Source of the DNA: Strigomonas culicis
Taxonomy: Eukaryota > Euglenozoa > Kinetoplastea > Trypanosomatida > Trypanosomatidae
Reading direction: 5' to 3'
NCBI GenBank assembly: GCA_000482145.1
Contig: AUXH01000132.1
Location: forward strand, 1 to 36,741
DNA: 36,741 nt
Shown: in pieces, positions 26,901-35,269 of the stretch
Numbering within the stretch: the first letter of the stretch is position 1
How the letters are laid out: every line of letters starts with the position of its first letter
The notes under the pieces: model-generated
Seen by the model: only the letters and a program-made list of their open reading frames with translations
What the model was told of the DNA's origin: nothing
The model's database searches: none
Program-made: the position numbers and the translations under genes

Positions 26901-28305
26901 AGGGCTTCTCGTCATGATCCAGTGGAGGCGGTTGCTTATTCCGTCGCTCAATCCTCCACTCCTTAGTATCTTTGCCTTCGAACGTGAAGTTGTGGGCAGG
27001 GAAGCCGTGTGTCTGCCCGGCAAACAGTCCATTCAGCCAGCGCACGGAGCTCTCCCGCACAGTATCCGCCGTCAGCGTGTCCGTGTTCTTTAGCACAAAA
27101 GCAGACTGCTTGATGCGAGTGGCCACCCACATTTTCGTGTGCCGTGTGTGGCCATAGCTCTCCACGTCTTTAAAGTCCACGTCCTCCTTGTAGGACAGCA
27201 AGACGTGTGGGTGGTCACGGATGAGCTTGCTGACCAGCTGCTCCTCCCAGCCCAGTCGCGTGAAGACGACGAGACGGCCGTCCTCCTTCAACACTAAAAA
27301 AGCCTGCTGCACAGCCTCGGCGAGCTCTGTGTACTCGTGGTTGATAACACACCGTAAAGACGCAAGGAATTTCCATGACATGGGTGTCTTGCGACGGCTT
27401 TCCTGGATGAGCCACCCTTCCTCTGGCAGCTCGTTTCCAGCCCCCTCGACTATCTCCAAGAGCTGCATGGAGCCAGTGATCGGCCGGTGGACACGTATCG
27501 CACGAGCCAGCTTCATGGACTGCTGCGGTGTCAGGATCTGGTATGACGCGAGCGACTGAGCGAGGGCGTGCTGGGGGACCGTGTTGAGATACTCGAGTGT
27601 GCTCACGCCGCTGCGCCGACTGTAGCGCATGTCGAAGGTATGGTTGTGCTCGTTGTCCAGAATAAAGCCGCGCTCCGGGTCCTCCAGCTGCGTCATGGAT
27701 GGCCCCGGGTCAATCATCACGGCATCGAAGGCACGCTCTCCAAACATGGCGTGGATCTCTGACATGCGGTTGGTGAAGAAGCGGAAGCGAGACCCTCCGA
27801 ACTCGTCGAGAATATCACTCGTCACATGGCGCGCATCCACGTCGCAGTCCAGCGCAATGACGCGCGTGTACGGATGGCCATTCTCGAGCACGGCGCCCGT
27901 GTGGTAGCCGCCGCCAAAGGTGCAGTCCAGCACGTCGTAGGTCACAAGGCGCCTCTCGCGCCTTGACAGGGCTAGCTGACCAGATGAGGAAACAAGCGCA
28001 TGCTCCGTGGACACAAGCGCATCGTTTTGTGGCGATGGACGTGGTGGCGGCGGCGATGAATGTAAACGCGTAGGTCGACGTTTGTGTTTCTTCTTTGGCA
28101 TTACAGCGCCGAGTGCGCGGCAATCCTCCTTGGTGCTTGGAAACCCATCCTCCATAGCCTTCTTTGCAATGTACTCCGCCATGTTTTGAGCCTCCAGCCA
28201 GCGTAGCCCTCCGCAGACACCTTGGAAGAGTTGCTTCATCATGAGCGGCGGGTGTTCAATGCGGTTCATGGCGGACCAGCGCACCGGGGCAACCATCCGC
28301 TTCAT
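26899..28305 (-). CDS. RsmH/METTL15-like methyltransferase, probable mitochondrial small-subunit rRNA factor
   Basis: The 468-residue protein matches bacterial RsmH, which makes N4-methylcytidine in 16S rRNA. EHPPLMMKQLFQGV (17-30) corresponds to the RsmH HxPV start. The S-adenosylmethionine loop is LDCTFGGGYHTGAVL (126-140), followed by VIALDCDVDA (149-158). FDAVMIDPGPSMTQLEDPER (193-212) and GFILDNEHNHTFDMRYSR match the RsmH block of a DLGVSS-like motif, ERGF and DMR. STLEYLN and a C-terminal VFTRLGWEEQLV continue it. Two features differ from bacteria: an insertion of about 90 residues (30-120) with a basic stretch (PKKKHKRRPTR), and altered loop residues (GGY for GGGH-type, DPGPS for DLGVSS). 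In trypanosome mitochondria an RsmH relative is among mitoribosomal small-subunit assembly factors, and this is the likely role. Start could also be Met4 or Met13. Confidence 0.85.
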   Translation of the reverse strand: MKRMVAPVRWSAMNRIEHPPLMMKQLFQGVCGGLRWLEAQNMAEYIAKKAMEDGFPSTKEDCRALGAVMPKKKHKRRPTRLHSSPPPPRPSPQNDALVSTEHALVSSSGQLALSRRERRLVTYDVLDCTFGGGYHTGAVLENGHPYTRVIALDCDVDARHVTSDILDEFGGSRFRFFTNRMSEIHAMFGERAFDAVMIDPGPSMTQLEDPERGFILDNEHNHTFDMRYSRRSGVSTLEYLNTVPQHALAQSLASYQILTPQQSMKLARAIRVHRPITGSMQLLEIVEGAGNELPEEGWLIQESRRKTPMSWKFLASLRCVINHEYTELAEAVQQAFLVLKEDGRLVVFTRLGWEEQLVSKLIRDHPHVLLSYKEDVDFKDVESYGHTRHTKMWVATRIKQSAFVLKNTDTLTADTVRESSVRWLNGLFAGQTHGFPAHNFTFEGKDTKEWRIERRNKQPPPLDHDEKP

Positions 28306-28537
28306 TGTATTGCTATTACAAACTATTTTTCCTCTTCGTCACAGCGCATTCGTTGTACGAACAGATGAAGACAAGGACTAGAAAAAGACGTTGTAGAAGG
28401 AGGCAAGAGGAAGATTCACAAAATGAAGAAGAAAAGGACAAACTGCCAGCAAGCTACAGTGCACTTCATCGTAAAGGCAAAAAGAAAAAGGTAAAATGAC
28501 ACCAACGCTTTCCTATGCAATACCTGTACAAAGCACA

Positions 28538-28909
28538 TTACTTAAATCTCGGAGAGGTAGACAGCGTGCATAGTCCTGTCCCAGCCATCACGAGGAGGCA
28601 GCCAACGACTGTCTGTGGCTTGAGCGTGCCTTCATGCAGCACGAGCACGCTCACGAGCACGGTGATGACAAACGCTAAGGAATTGACGACAATAGAACCA
28701 ACGGAGACATCCACGTCGCGCAGAGCGTAAAAAAAAACGACAGATCCACTCAAATTAACGATCTGAGTGATCAAATATTTGGGACGGTTCAGGAGAAATT
28801 GGATGTCATCTAAAGCAGAGCCAGTGGATTGGATCCCTTTACTATACAGTTTTAGCAGTGGATTTGTTACACCCCACAGCATGGCTGCCAGAAGCATCAA
28901 CAGGAACAT
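28538..28909 (-). CDS. TMEM234-like four-span membrane protein
   Basis: The 123-residue protein has about four hydrophobic segments and resembles the TMEM234 family (small relatives of the drug/metabolite transporter EamA fold). Matching positions are AAMLWGVTNPLLKLYSKG at the N-terminus, NLSGSVVFFYALRDVDVSVG in the middle (NxSGSVxFF), VVNSLAFVITVLVSVLVLHE, and TVVGCLLVMAGTGLC at the end. The function of the family is not established. I chose the ATG at 28909: the frame opens further to a GTG at 28942 and meets a stop upstream, but the shorter start gives a normal family N-terminus. Predicted location is an internal or plasma membrane. Confidence 0.85.
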   Translation of the reverse strand: MFLLMLLAAMLWGVTNPLLKLYSKGIQSTGSALDDIQFLLNRPKYLITQIVNLSGSVVFFYALRDVDVSVGSIVVNSLAFVITVLVSVLVLHEGTLKPQTVVGCLLVMAGTGLCTLSTSPRFK

Positions 28910-28942
28910 GTTCTTATAGATACCGTTAGTAGCTTTATCCAC

Positions 28943-29305
28943 GCCACGTCCTTAGTTTATTCGAAATGATTAAATGATTGTAATATCAACACTTTATATG
29001 TATATATATATGTGTGTGTATGTGTGTAAACTGTGTTAAGGCTTCTAGCGAGGGAAGAAGAAAAGGAGTCGGAAGTGAGAAAACACGATAAACGTCTCGA
29101 GCATATGTGCGTAGAGCAACTGTAGGGTATACGCGCAGCTTAAAGCCTATGTGTGTTTATTTCAACGCAGTACATCCCCATGGGTTTTTTTTTCTTTTTC
29201 TTTTTTGCATGCTTACTTACTCATCATATTACGCCAGTAGAAAATGTAAGAAAAAGAGACCAACAATATATTTGATATCAAAAAAGAATAATAAAAAAAG
29301 AATTC
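28943..29305. other. Intergenic region between uS9m and TMEM234-like gene
   Basis: A 363-base AT-rich spacer with alternating TA/TG repeats at about 28997-29030 and T-runs near 29188-29205. It should contain the uS9m 3' UTR. No gene is seen. Confidence 0.5.
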
Positions 29306-30631
29306 CTAACGCTTGGCAAATCTTCTCTTGTTTCTCTTTCCGTCCACATAACCAGGGAACTGACCCGGTTCTCTTCTACGATCAACAGACAACAGACCAG
29401 ATTTCTTGAGTGGGATACGTGTTAGCGGAAGAAGCTTGGTGATGGCGTTTGCCACTGCCATACGGCACGCAAAGGTGGCAATCTCATTCGCGTAGCTGGG
29501 CATCGCCTTCCCTTCAGCCACCAGATTCACGTCGAAATCACGGTAGTCCAGGCGGGCTTCATCGAAGGGCATGAGAATCATTTCCATGAGCCAGGACTTG
29601 TTGTCCAAGGCCTCCACAAGCGGCTTGCCCATCATGGTCACCGCACCGGTGCCGTCTCGGTTCTCCCTAATAATGGCAGTGAACATGTACTTCTCGCCAT
29701 CGGAGCGGCCGTGGCCAACCGCGATGCCTGTCTTGAGGTCGACTTCCGGCTCATCAATGCGAACACCAATCTGGTGACGCGTGTCCTCACCGGCAACCTT
29801 GCGGGAGAAGTCCTTCAAGACAGAATAGAAGTGGCTATAGCTATCCGCACTGTCTGCCTCGAGCGCTGCCTTGCTCATCAGGTTGTAGTTTTCGAACATG
29901 ATGCGAACATCCTCGCGGTTGAACTTGCGTCGGCTAAACTCGAACAGCGCGTGCTCCGTCTTAAAAGCGCGCGTCTCTGTCATCCGTCCCATCCACTCGA
30001 TGAAGTTCGTGTAGTGCCCGGGCGCGTTATCCAGGCCGACTGCGTCGGCCGTGATGGTGCGATTGAGGCGGCGAGGGAGGGAATCCGAAGGCTTGCTGAG
30101 CGACTCCAATACATGCGTCACCAGCGCCTGTGCTTCGTACTTGCGGAGGTCGGGCAGCACAGCCGAGATGATCTCGCCGAGCTGCTCTTCGTCGAGGCCG
30201 TCCACCGAAGCGTAGTAATCGTCCACGGATTTGAAGAACATGCCACCGCTCACACGCATCCAGGCCTCCTTCAGTGACTGCGCTGTCAGGTCCGCACGCA
30301 GCTCGTCGCGGAGGGAGGACAAGGTGTTGTGCTGCGCCGGCACGTATTCACCGGGGTACATGGGGTATTCGCGGAAGTGGAAGAGATTACCGTGGCTGGC
30401 CTGATTATTCGACACGATGGAGTGGTCGCCCACCTCCAATGGCATCATTCGCTCGCGCAGCTTCTCCTCTTCACGCGATAGCTCCATATCTTGATTCCGT
30501 TTCACGTGCGAGTTAACCCAGGCAAGCCTCTCGCCGTCCGTCTGCGGCACCCCCTGCTTGTCACCCATCGAATTAGCCAAGCGGAACAGTCTTGCGTGCC
30601 GGGCCGTACGTGGACTCAGTAGTTGCTTCAT
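29306..30631 (-). CDS. uS9m: Mitochondrial ribosomal protein uS9m with large N-terminal extension
   Basis: The 441-residue protein is a mitoribosomal small-subunit protein. The last 120 residues are the uS9 fold: MFTAIIRENRDGTGAVTMMG matches the uS9 xARVxxxxGxGxxxxNG strand pair, then EIATFACRMAVANAITKLL matches the uS9 central helix, and LLSVDRRREPGQFPGYVDGK ending NKRRFAKR matches the DPRxxExxKxG to KR tail that reaches the decoding site. The first 20 residues (MKQLLSPRTARHARLFRLAN) look like a mitochondrial presequence. The large N-terminal extension (about 20-310) has helical, charged segments (VDDYYASVDGLDEEQLGEII; NREDVRIMFENYNLMSKAAL). Expanded proteins around reduced rRNAs are typical of trypanosomatid mitoribosomes, which explains the size. 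Confidence 0.9.
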   Translation of the reverse strand: MKQLLSPRTARHARLFRLANSMGDKQGVPQTDGERLAWVNSHVKRNQDMELSREEEKLRERMMPLEVGDHSIVSNNQASHGNLFHFREYPMYPGEYVPAQHNTLSSLRDELRADLTAQSLKEAWMRVSGGMFFKSVDDYYASVDGLDEEQLGEIISAVLPDLRKYEAQALVTHVLESLSKPSDSLPRRLNRTITADAVGLDNAPGHYTNFIEWMGRMTETRAFKTEHALFEFSRRKFNREDVRIMFENYNLMSKAALEADSADSYSHFYSVLKDFSRKVAGEDTRHQIGVRIDEPEVDLKTGIAVGHGRSDGEKYMFTAIIRENRDGTGAVTMMGKPLVEALDNKSWLMEMILMPFDEARLDYRDFDVNLVAEGKAMPSYANEIATFACRMAVANAITKLLPLTRIPLKKSGLLSVDRRREPGQFPGYVDGKRNKRRFAKR

Positions 30632-31046
30632 TCTACAATACCACTACATGCACACACAAAAAAAAAGAAGAGAGAGAGAAGAGAAAGAAAGAAAGGGAGA
30701 GGAAGAGAATACATCATCATTTTTTAAAGGAAGATTGACACAATGGATGCAATCACTAATCTTCAGAAAGAGATGGAAAGAAATAAAACCACTAAAAAAA
30801 AGGACCAAATGAAAATGAAAAGAAAATATGCGCTACACACACGTGCTTGAGTATTGAACGGGAAATTCTATCTAGCTTCATGCTGACAAGAAGGCAAAGC
30901 AAAAACAAAATGCAGATAGAAATAAGAACTGCAATAATTACGGCTTCATAAAAAAAAAGAGAGAGAATGAGGTAACAAACTCAACAACAACAAAAAAAAA
31001 GGAAAACAAGAGTGGTAGTGCAGTAATCATTTTGCCCTTTTCCTTT
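30632..31046. other. Intergenic region between coronin and uS9m
   Basis: A 415-base purine-rich (plus-strand) spacer. Besides the uS9m splice signal it has many A-runs (for example 30948-30963 and 30990-31010), probably the coronin 3' UTR. No gene is seen. Confidence 0.5.
30644..30710 (-). promoter_or_regulatory. Predicted trans-splice acceptor of uS9m
   Basis: One of the clearest tracts in the window: about 50 bases of unbroken T/C on the minus strand (30710-30658). The first AG is at 30645-30644, which leaves a 12-base 5' UTR. An ATG at 30649 lies before this AG and would be removed. Confidence 0.65.
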
Positions 31047-32543
31047 TCACAACGCGAGGTTCTGCAGTTCCTCGATTGTCTTCATCACTTCATCCTCTTT
31101 CTTGCGTGTTTCTGCACGCAACTTCTCCAACTCCGCTCTTTGACTCTCCAGCTTCGCGCATAAGCTCCGCAGCGTCGCATGCTTCTTGACATCTGCTTCT
31201 TTGGGCGTCGACGGATCCACGTGGACACGGCCAGCCGCTGTGGACGTGAGCTTCTCCTTTTCGTGCACGTGGGGTTTCTTGACTTCCTCGCGAGACGGGG
31301 CAGAGACAGCTGGAGCGGTGTTCTTGACATGCTCCTTCGCACTTGTTGCCGCCGTGGGTGGCGCGGAGCCGTCGAACAGGTATTTCATATTCACTTCCAG
31401 CGGCCGGGCGTTCTTCTTGCTGTCAAAATAGTCCTTGGCAGATATCGCAGGCTTGTCTGCAAATGTGGGTGGGTACACGTTTTCCTGAAATTCCTCGGCC
31501 GCCATCTTCCGTGGCAGAAGCATCCGCGCTGAGAAGAGCTTCCGCTGACCTAGTACATAGCAGCGTGAAATCTCACACTCCTTCACGTTGAGAGAGCGTT
31601 TGGGGAAACTGCAGTACCCTTTCACTGACTCCGACGAGCTGAAATCGAAGCTGTGGACCAGGGCACCTCCTATCAGCTCGTAGTTGCGCACCCGGCCCTC
31701 GCCGCGGCTCGCAACAGAGAGGAGGTTCAAGTCCTCATCGAAGACGGGCATGGGCGCTGCACTGGACTGATCTGTGCAGGTGGTGTGAATGGCAGTCTTC
31801 ATGTTCCGAGGGTCCCACACCATGATCTCGCGCCGCTGCATAAAATCCCACCCGAAGGTGAGAATGTTGTCGAGGCGCTTGGCCCAAACACACTTCTGCG
31901 ACCGCGCATTCTGATGGCCCTCCGCCGTCGAGACGAAGCCACCCTTGCGAGGGTCGATGATATTTACTTTCTTATCCCTCGTTGAGCTGCAGAGAAGTGA
32001 ACCATCCACATTCCAGTCTAACCCCGTCACGTAGTCCTTGTGGCAAGTAAGCTCCGTGGCGACAGTGGCCTTCTCGACATCCCAAAGATCCACCACCTTG
32101 TCCAGCGATGCAGAGGCTAGCACACCGTTGGCGCTGGGGTGGAATCGGATAATCCCACACTTTTTGAGATGCCCCTCAAGCCGAACAAAAGGCTCTGTCA
32201 GGTTTTCCTTCAGCCCTTCTGCGGGTATCTGCCAGCCAAAAATGCTACCGTCTTCACTGGCTGTAAAAAGCTGCTCCTTGTGAAAAGGATTGAACGCAAC
32301 ATCAATGATGCTGCCTCCTTGGCCATGGACAGTAGGAGGATTCGTTGCTGCAAGGCCATGGTCCCCATGTTGGAATACAACTGCCCCACCGCAGTTCAAC
32401 CATGGAATTGCGACAAATAGTTCATTACACGCAATGGTGTTACTTCCATCCCACAGCGCGTTAGACGGTGAAAGGTTTAAAAGATGCGTGTCTTCGGTGG
32501 AAAGAACACAATTGGTGTGTCGGTAATGAGAAACAGTAGCCAT
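31047..32543 (-). CDS. Coronin, WD-repeat actin-binding protein
   Basis: The 498-residue protein is a short-type coronin, an actin-filament regulator. The beta-propeller shows coronin and WD signatures: SIIDVAFNPFHKEQLFTASE and DGSIFGWQIP, GIIRFHPSANGVLASASLDK and VVDLWDV, YVTGLDWNVDGSLLCSSTRD and KKVNIIDPRKG, and LDNILTFGWDFMQRREIMVW. The conserved coronin C-terminal extension follows (GYCSFPKRSLNVKECEISRC and AEEFQENVYPPT). After a variable linker (about 385-445) the last 45 residues form a heptad coiled coil (LRSLCAKLESQRAELEKLRA), the usual oligomerisation helix. Leishmania coronin is of similar length and is known to form a coiled-coil assembly. The N-terminus MATVSHYRHTN replaces the basic start of metazoan coronins. 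Confidence 0.95.
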   Translation of the reverse strand: MATVSHYRHTNCVLSTEDTHLLNLSPSNALWDGSNTIACNELFVAIPWLNCGGAVVFQHGDHGLAATNPPTVHGQGGSIIDVAFNPFHKEQLFTASEDGSIFGWQIPAEGLKENLTEPFVRLEGHLKKCGIIRFHPSANGVLASASLDKVVDLWDVEKATVATELTCHKDYVTGLDWNVDGSLLCSSTRDKKVNIIDPRKGGFVSTAEGHQNARSQKCVWAKRLDNILTFGWDFMQRREIMVWDPRNMKTAIHTTCTDQSSAAPMPVFDEDLNLLSVASRGEGRVRNYELIGGALVHSFDFSSSESVKGYCSFPKRSLNVKECEISRCYVLGQRKLFSARMLLPRKMAAEEFQENVYPPTFADKPAISAKDYFDSKKNARPLEVNMKYLFDGSAPPTAATSAKEHVKNTAPAVSAPSREEVKKPHVHEKEKLTSTAAGRVHVDPSTPKEADVKKHATLRSLCAKLESQRAELEKLRAETRKKEDEVMKTIEELQNLAL

Positions 32544-32844
32544 AATGCGAGGGTGATCTAAAATAGAAACAGTGGTTCAAATGAAGAAGAAAAACGGTCG
32601 GAAAGCAGAAAGTAAGATGATCACAAAAAAAAAAAGAGAGAAAAAAAACATAGTGAATCTGCAAAGACAGAGTAAGGCGAAGAAGGGAAAGAAATGTGAA
32701 GCATTCCGTCAAAAAAAAAAACGGAAGGGGAAAAAAGTGCTCGGAAAAAATAACAAAAACTGTGAACACTACAATTCTTTCCTTTTTATGTATTCTTCTT
32801 TTTTGTTGTCGTTGTTGCCGTCGTTGTTGAAGCAATGCATCACA
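32544..32844. other. Intergenic region between small membrane protein gene and coronin
   Basis: A 301-base spacer that is almost pure purine on the plus strand and acts as a splice-signal region for coronin. The frames spanning it are Lys-rich or Phe-rich by composition and are not called. Confidence 0.5.
32558..32648 (-). promoter_or_regulatory. Predicted trans-splice acceptor of coronin
   Basis: T/C-rich sequence on the minus strand (strongest at 32648-32624, with a second stretch TTTCTATTTT) ends in an AG at 32559-32558. The 5' UTR would be 14 bases. Confidence 0.6.
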
Positions 32845-33243
32845 TTAGTTTTGATCACTACTGGAGGAGGTATTCTTGTTGTAAATGTAGTTCGACTCTT
32901 CTAGCATCTTGCTCGCCTCCTCTTTTCGCGCATTCAACTCGTTGCGGTGCTTGCGCCACACCGGTTGCTTTAAAAGCTCATTCACATCATCCGTGGGCCA
33001 GCGGAGCACAGCCAGAGATGTATCTCTGCTAAAGATGTACAGTACAAGACTGGATAAAACGAGACCAAAAAACATTTGCTCACCTATGCGGTGTTTTTCG
33101 TATTTCATAAAAAGACGAAAGTTCCGACGCTGCGCTTTGATGTACCAGTTCCGGAATTCCCTGTCCCTCAGATCCCACAGCGTATTATACCATTTAGATT
33201 CGGGGTGGTAATCGTAAGCACCAGGCTTTTTTCCACTCGTCAT
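32845..33243 (-). CDS. Small single-span membrane protein, unknown, possibly mitochondrial inner membrane
   Basis: The 132-residue protein starts at the ATG at 33243 (MTSGKKPGAYDYHPESKWYN). The frame continues upstream, but that part is hydrophobic 5' UTR-like sequence. A charged, aromatic N-terminal half (LWDLRDREFRNWYIKAQRRN, FRLFMKYEKHR) is followed by one membrane span at about 58-75 (MFFGLVLSSLVLYIF) and a hydrophilic helical C-terminal half (VNELLKQPVWRKHRNELNAR) ending in Ser-rich sequence. Small one-span proteins with basic flanks are common as accessory subunits of trypanosomatid respiratory complexes and ATP synthase, but I do not recognise this one, so that reading is only a suggestion. 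Composition looks genuinely coding, with balanced charges. Confidence 0.75.
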   Translation of the reverse strand: MTSGKKPGAYDYHPESKWYNTLWDLRDREFRNWYIKAQRRNFRLFMKYEKHRIGEQMFFGLVLSSLVLYIFSRDTSLAVLRWPTDDVNELLKQPVWRKHRNELNARKEEASKMLEESNYIYNKNTSSSSDQN

Positions 33244-33890
33244 TTTTGTTGGTGAAAGAACGCACACACGCAGAAGAAAAGAAATGAAGAGCAAAAAAAA
33301 ATACAACCCTCAACTAACTAAAGAGATAAAAGGACTGAGTGTTGAGCGGATATGACACATGTGGGTACATACGTACATGCAAAAGCGAAAAACAGAGGAA
33401 GAAGAAGGAAAGAAAGAGAGGGAGGGCTACAATAGAGATTCTTCTCAGTGTTTTTTTTTTTTTTGCTTAGCGCTTGCTGGAAGTCTGAAAAGTAAATCAT
33501 ATGCTGATACATAGTCTTGTACAACCATGTCGGTATGATTATGCGTGTTTGGTACCAAAAGATCAAAAAATGAAATCTAAAGTGCATGTTTAATCATGGC
33601 ACTCACGAAAAAACAAGATGGGTATATAGCAAGAATACGATTTCAGGTATCAGTAGAATTCTTTAATTCTTGCGAGGATAATAAAATAAAGAAAAAGAAA
33701 GAAAAAGGGTATAGGATAAATTGAAAAAAAAAAGTGGAAAGGTGATCAGCAAGTATCAGCTGTAGACACATACTGATGAGTTGGTACCGAATTCTCATAT
33801 GGTGCTACAAGTGTTGCGTGTCCTTATGACGAGGTCTGTAGTGCTTCAGCGTATTTACACTGAACGAAGCTGTCCGGTTTCTCACAATTG
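33244..33890. other. Intergenic region between LEA-like gene 1 and small membrane protein gene
   Basis: A 647-base AT-rich spacer. Plus-strand purine tracts at about 33287-33301 and 33380-33425 serve the downstream gene. A 12-base T-run lies near 33452. No RNA gene or good frame is seen. Confidence 0.5.
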
Positions 33891-34145
33891 TTACTTCTTC
33901 TCCGAAGAGAGCGCGTCACCAGCCTTGTAAGCTGCTGCCGCCACATGATCACCAGCTTTCTGAACAGTGTCTTTCACAGCTTCGCTGACATTCTGCGCCG
34001 TCGTCTCAACCTTATTATGGGCTTTAACAGCTGTGTCATTCAGAGTTCCCTGCGCCTTCTGAGCTTGTGCTGTTATTTCCTCCTTAGTCCGATGTGCAAA
34101 CGCCTTTGCCTCCTCGGAGTAACAATTGTTTTGGCCGTCAGACAT
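33891..34145 (-). CDS. LEA-like amphipathic helical protein, one repeat (family copy 1)
   Basis: The 84-residue protein starts MSDGQNNCYSEEAKAFAHRT and ends KAGDALSSEKK. After the N-terminal block it has one copy of a repeat unit (about 42-82): NKVETTAQNVSEAVKDTVQK then AGDHVAAAAYKAGDALSS. It is rich in Ala, Lys, Thr, Glu and Val, has no Pro or Trp, and should form an amphipathic helix with small residues on one face, like LEA group 3 or perilipin-type 11-residue repeat proteins. Its start (MSD, then EEAKAFA plus a basic residue) and its C-terminus match the next gene (34725-35243), so they are tandem paralogs. The ATG is favoured by the predicted splice site 18 bases upstream. No function is assigned; membrane-surface or stress protection is inference from composition. 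Confidence 0.75.
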   Translation of the reverse strand: MSDGQNNCYSEEAKAFAHRTKEEITAQAQKAQGTLNDTAVKAHNKVETTAQNVSEAVKDTVQKAGDHVAAAAYKAGDALSSEKK

Positions 34146-34171
34146 AGTAGTGAGTGAAAGGTACTTGGATT
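34146..34171 (-). promoter_or_regulatory. 5' leader of LEA-like copy 1, conserved with copy 2
   Basis: The 26 bases before the ATG match the leader of copy 2 (35244-35269) at 20 of 26 positions without gaps. Both contain an AG (here at 34165-34164) that is the likely trans-splice acceptor, giving an 18-base 5' UTR. Confidence 0.6.
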
Positions 34172-34511
34172 GTAAGAAGGTGGAAAAAAACTTCACAGAT
34201 ATGAGAGAAGAAAGGGAAGGAAAAAGGTACAGATCAAACATACAGAGTGAGAAAAGTGGAAAGAAAGGGCAAAGTTTTTTAACGCAGTGAGCTGGTATGT
34301 ATTGAGTAGTGAAGTCTTTTTGTTATAATTGATTCAGTTTGACTGGGAAACAAAAGGAAGAATAGAGAATAAGCCATGTGCACGTCTTACCGTGTCGGTA
34401 GCAAGAAATGTATAAAAAAAGGAACCAAAGATATTATTTCTTTAGTTCCTTGAAATAAAACTATCGTATTGTTTTATTTTTCTTCTTGTAAGAAAAAACA
34501 AAAAGAAAAAA

Positions 34512-34536
34512 TGTGTGTGTGTGTGTGTGTGTGTGT
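34512..34536. repeat. (TG)12 microsatellite followed by GA-rich tract
   Basis: TG units at 34512-34536 pass into AG-rich sequence up to about 34562. It lies in the 3' flank of LEA-like copy 2. Confidence 0.9.
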
Positions 34537-34724
34537 AGAGAGAGAAAGAGAGAAGAAAAAGAGCTCAATAATGAGCAACTGTCCATTTTGAAGATGCAGG
34601 TGCAACTGTATGTCGATACTTTTAATAGATTTGACTCGCAATATGGTAAAGATACTTAGCATTAAGTGCCTTGCGCGGTCTGTTAAAGGTGAACGCATTC
34701 ACTTCGACAGGCCCTGTCAACTCT

Positions 34725-35243
34725 TTATTCTCCTTCCTTCTTTCCGGAAGAGAGCACATCACCAGCTTTGTGAGCAACAGCAGCCACATTATCACCAGCC
34801 TTCTGAGCGGTTTCCTTTACAGCTTCACTGGCATTGTGCGCCATCGTAGTAGCCTTATCGTAGGTACTCACTGCAGCATTAGTCAAAGATGTTTCCACCT
34901 TCACCACCCCTGTGGTAATTCCCTCGTTGACTTGATGTGCCTTTTCTTTCAAAACTTCTTCCGCGTTGTGTATTCCAGTGGTGGCTTTATCATACACACC
35001 ACTCAGGGTAGCTTCAGCCTTCAAGGCTCCTGCTGCAATTCCATCATTAGCCTTCTGGCTTACACTCTGTAAAACCTCTCCCGTACTCTGTACTCCAGTA
35101 GTAATTATGTTATAAGTATTGGCGGCAACGTCACTCACAACTGCTGCAACTTTTTGAGCCTGTGCTGCAATTTCTTCTTCAGTCCGTTGTGCAAAGGCCT
35201 TTGCCTCTTCAGTATACGTAGCCTTCTGCTGTTTGTCAGACAT
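34725..35243 (-). CDS. LEA-like amphipathic helical protein with three repeats (family copy 2)
   Basis: The 172-residue protein starts MSDKQQKATYTEEAKAFAQR. Three repeat units of about 40-44 residues follow, each opening with Tyr: YNIITTGVQSTGEVLQSVSQ to about residue 83; YDKATTGIHNAEEVLKEKAH through to about 127; and YDKATTMAHNASEAVKETAQ to the end, finishing KAGDVLSSGKK. Each unit carries the pattern E-x-[LV]-x(4-8)-K/Q-A or V-x-[DE], then AAGA, TTGV or AAVA. Forty-four is four turns of an 11-residue repeat, as in LEA proteins. There is no Pro, Trp or Cys. The third unit is closest to the single unit of copy 1. GC content is far lower than in genes at the other end of the window. The function is unknown; binding to lipid surfaces or protection of proteins is inferred from the repeat type. 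Confidence 0.8.
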   Translation of the reverse strand: MSDKQQKATYTEEAKAFAQRTEEEIAAQAQKVAAVVSDVAANTYNIITTGVQSTGEVLQSVSQKANDGIAAGALKAEATLSGVYDKATTGIHNAEEVLKEKAHQVNEGITTGVVKVETSLTNAAVSTYDKATTMAHNASEAVKETAQKAGDNVAAVAHKAGDVLSSGKKEGE

Positions 35244-35269
35244 TGTGGTGAGTGTAAGGTAGCTGGATA
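35244..35269 (-). promoter_or_regulatory. 5' leader of LEA-like copy 2, conserved with copy 1
   Basis: It aligns gap-free with the copy 1 leader (20 of 26 positions). A T-rich tract upstream ends in AG at 35264-35263, the likely acceptor, leaving a 19-base 5' UTR. Confidence 0.6.

Larger units (their letters stand above)
34146..34724. other. Intergenic region between LEA-like copies 1 and 2
   Basis: A 579-base AT-rich spacer. It holds the conserved leader of copy 1 and a (TG)12 microsatellite followed by GA-rich sequence. Beyond these I see no gene. Confidence 0.5.

Noticed and set aside
28910..28942. N-terminal extension of the TMEM234-like protein from a GTG
   Set aside because: Nuclear trypanosomatid genes are expected to start with ATG, and the ATG at 28909 gives a normal family N-terminus.
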